From assembly GCA_008973525.1 (NCBI GenBank), contig WACJ01000527.1, positions 248,001 through 312,000 on the forward strand: 64,000 nucleotides of DNA, read 5' to 3'. Origin of the DNA: Stenopsyche tienmushanensis (taxonomy: Eukaryota > Arthropoda > Insecta > Trichoptera > Stenopsychidae). Numbering within the stretch: position 1 is the first letter of the stretch; every line of letters begins with the position of its first letter. Made by a program: the position numbers and the translations under genes. The notes below the pieces were generated by a model. The model was not told the DNA's origin. It saw only the letters and a program-made list of their open reading frames with translations, and did not search any database. Below are positions 61,494 to 64,000 of this stretch, piece after piece.

Positions 61494-61514
61494 TCAAAAT
61501 GAAACTCGGACACT
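61494..61514 (+). repeat. 21-bp direct repeat, copy 2
   Basis: Identical to 59919-59939 and in the same orientation, 250 bp after the stop of the Mutator-like remnant. No inverted partner was found. Confidence 0.5.
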
Positions 61515-63120
61515 TCAAAATTGACTCGATATATTCAATATAATTCAATCGATTGTAATGCTATCCTTTGTATGCCCATAATTGTTTGTTGCCAATATAT
61601 AGTAATTATGTTATAATAGATTTGTTAGTTATAAAGCGTATGATGGAATATATTTGACTTGCGTTTAATCAAAGCTGAATCCGATTAATGGGCCGTGTTT
61701 GATTTTAATGAATTGTTGATGCAAGAGCCCGTGCTGTTTATGTGTGCCATAAATTAATGCAAAAATATAATACGGCTAGAAAATCAATTAACGCCATATC
61801 ACTCAGCTTGCTCGTAAGACATGGCTAATTTGCTCGGCAATTCAACGCTTTCAAGATCAGCAAAATTAATTAACAAGGTCTCAAATAATTTATTAAAATG
61901 ATTTGCAAAGGAACGTGACATTAAATTGCGGCATTTACAGGGGCGCATCTGTCATGTCGGTGTAAACGGGCTTATAATATACCTTCGCTGCAGCCTACTG
62001 CAGTCCGGAGACCATAAATCACACAAACGGCCAATTTATTTCGCCAACTTTGCCGCTCTAGAACTCGACGTCGTACCCTAGGCTTCCTGGTCTACTTGCT
62101 TTAAATACTCATTTTCTTCTATTTACCGAGTGGTGGAGAAATTAAAGTGCTTTCTTTTTGCGCCGCAGTCCGCTCGAACTAGTTTGTGCGGCACTGCATG
62201 AGGCGTAGCTGTAAAAATCTTTCATCGGCGGTTTGATGCATGCAAATTTTGCTTGCGGTTTTTGAATCTTTTCAAATTCATTTGAGCGGATCAAATCTTT
62301 ATAAATCCGCATAGATTTTCAGCCGGCAAAATAGTGCATTGGAATTTCGACTCCCTGGACGCCATCCGTCATCGTAATCCGATTCTTCTGGATGTTGCTT
62401 CTCAAAAAAGCTAAATCGAATCAAACTCAATTTATTCTGCCGCAAATACTCTATTGAAAATCTCTCAGCCAGAAAACGAGTTGGCAGCATTTTACACATG
62501 TCTTAATTACAACAAATTCGAACACAAATGTCTGGATGCTTACGCCGGGACTGTTTCTAGAATATTTATTTTTCGTTCAGAGCTCCTTATCATTTTCTTT
62601 CAACGGTTGACTAATGCCTGGCAGAAAATATTAACGTCTCTTTTCTCGCGGATGTTTCCACGTAAGCTTTATTTGTGTCATTTGTAAGAATGTCTTCTGG
62701 GATTATATCTGTGTATCTTGCGTGCTTTTGTTGTTCCACTCTTTTGACGGGGCCTTTCGTAAATATTATATTTTTATAAATTGAGCAATGTGACGCTGCA
62801 CGTCAATAAAGCGAGCATAATTTATGCTCAAGACGGAGAAAATGTTTACCAGTTTTAAAACTATTTCCCAAAGGAAATGTCCGGGTATTTTTAGGCTCTA
62901 GAATACTTGAGTTCCTCATTTTCTGCGAGTACTATCAATAATGTCCATTGGTAAATTAAGGACAAGACCATTTCGAGACGCTTTACAAACGGCTCGTTTA
63001 AATGAAATAATTAGTATTCAATTTAAGATCAATAATGTAATCTTCAAAGAGAAACATAAAAATAGATTGACACAATAGTATGTTAGAAGAGTCATTTGAA
63101 ATTTGAAAGGGTTATCTTGT
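61515..63120. other. AT-rich sequence without a recognised gene
   Basis: GC is locally raised at 62030-62210, but no splice-bounded exon is convincing. Open frames at 62299-62687 overlap on opposite strands and have no motif. Confidence 0.45.
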
Positions 63121-63124
63121 TTAA

Positions 63125-63366
63125 TCCGTTGCGGTCCTATGTCGAATCTGATTCGACATCGATTTTATTCCGCTGGGTCCTATGTCGACTCTTGACGTGC
63201 GCTCACGTCAACATATCCGATTATACTTACGATTTTTTTTTTCGTAATTATATAATATTTTTGTGTGAAGCTAACGGATATACAAAATTATTTTTTTCTT
63301 AAAAATGTCTTAAATATTTAGGGATCCACTGGAACTATTTTTTTTTTCTTTTAGCAACACAAAGGG
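63125..63366. mobile_element. piggyBac-type MITE (242 bp)
   Basis: TTAA duplications lie at 63121-63124 and 63367-63370. The ends, (T/C)CC(G/T)TTG(C/T)G in inverted orientation, match the piggyBac pattern. Near the left end are two direct units beginning GGTCCTATGTCGA (63133 and 63176). The first is followed by the palindrome ATGTCGAAT-CTG-ATTCGACAT, the second by TTGACGTG-CGCT-CACGTCAA. There is no coding capacity; the 68-codon frame inside is incidental. Confidence 0.75.
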
Positions 63367-63599
63367 TTAATAAAGTATTATTGAAAGAATGAGATTTATT
63401 TTCATTCCGATAATGAATACGTTTATTGAAAATTAATTTCACTCACATTGATCGGCATCGATAATAATAATGTACGATAAACTGCGAATGACATGTGCCA
63501 TTTGACGTCTGCTATTTGAACTTATCTGGTTGTCAGTTGTTAAATATGAACAAACATACAAACATTGTTTTTTATATATAAGACTTACTGTAAGTTAAT

Positions 63600-63705
63600 T
63601 GTATTATACCCATGTTATTTGCGCAAGTGTTGACAATAAGATGACAAAGTTTTATCGCAATCGGATGAACGGTATGGCAGCTCATTAAATACGAACAAAC
63701 AAACA
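63600..63705 (+). repeat. Interspersed repeat tail, copy 2
   Basis: The block GACAAAGTTTTATCGCAATC and the following GGATGAACGGTATG match 9751-9784 exactly. The flanks match more loosely: TTATTTGCGCAAGTGT upstream and CATTAAATACGAACAAACAA downstream. It is the second copy of the same family in this window. Confidence 0.7.
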
Positions 63706-64000
63706 TTATTTTTTGTATGTAAGATTGATGCATCATCAATGCGCATTTTTCAATAAGATTCTTCTAATTATTTATCTTATTATATTAGATCTCTTAAAAT
63801 AGCATTGGAAAGAAATGCACTTTGCTTATGGGGTTCTTTTTTGTCTACACTAATTTAATCGATCCTGCCTCGATTTAAAGAAGAATATAATGTATTATCT
63901 GCTTCCTTGAAATATGCAAATATTTAATAAATTCTTCAATCTGGAGAAAAAATTGGCTTGTGAAGTTTTTTTGGCTAATTCTTATATGTAATATGTATTA

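Noticed and set aside
1..64000. CRISPR arrays, tRNA or rRNA genes, bacterial-style operons
   Set aside because: No regularly spaced repeats, no tRNA-like internal box pairs with a foldable cloverleaf, and no rRNA-like conserved blocks were seen; the sequence is eukaryotic in character.

Overview
The window looks like a stretch of an insect (arthropod) nuclear genome, most likely the inside of one very large gene. It is AT-rich, has no operon structure and no long conserved ORF, and is full of decayed mariner/Tc1, Tigger-like, Mutator-like, hAT-like and piggyBac-like DNA transposons plus a 5'-truncated LINE. These families are typical of insects. I cannot name the species.

The best host-gene signal is a short GC-rich exon on the + strand (coding part 18445-18557). 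Its last residues read RRRHSWIC, followed by a strong splice donor (GG|GTAAGT). RRHSWI(C) is the N-terminal signature of long PDE4 cAMP phosphodiesterases; in mammalian PDE4D3 the serine in this motif is a known PKA site. I read it as an alternative first exon of the insect PDE4 gene, dunce, a locus known for very large introns. No UCR1 or catalytic exon was seen, so the rest of that gene should lie outside the window. A second coding-like + strand exon at 54400-54623 follows a CpG-rich, promoter-like region and ends in the same splice phase (2). It may be another alternative first exon of the same gene or the start of an unrelated gene. Between them, at 42832, a T-rich acceptor is fused directly to a donor (ACAG|GTAAGC), and a second donor (GTGAGT) lies 69 bp downstream. 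That is the layout expected of a recursive splice site with its RS-exon.

Layout: 1-4.9 kb holds a mariner deletion derivative, a GC island, a dispersed repeat split by a hAT-like MITE, and a Tc1/mariner derivative. 5-15.5 kb is AT-rich sequence with few recognisable repeats. 15.5-18.4 kb has transposon debris and a second copy of the dispersed repeat. 18.4-18.6 kb is the PDE4-like exon. 24.8-25.9 kb has a Tc1/mariner derivative next to a Tigger-like transposase remnant. 31.1-33.3 kb has a transposase fragment and a Mutator-like transposase remnant. 38.8-39.7 kb has a mariner remnant split by a piggyBac-type MITE. 42.8 kb is the recursive splice site. 46-50.4 kb has candidate noncoding exons, a hAT MITE and an inverted repeat. 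50.9-53.1 kb is a cluster of LINE, mariner and piggyBac fragments. 53.6-54.6 kb is the CpG-rich region and second exon. 55.4-56.5 kb is a nearly complete but dead mariner. 60.8-61.2 kb has a second Mutator-like remnant, and 63.1-63.7 kb a piggyBac-type MITE and a repeat tail.

No tRNA, rRNA or CRISPR was recognised. Most ORFs of 60-120 codons are chance open frames in AT-rich sequence.
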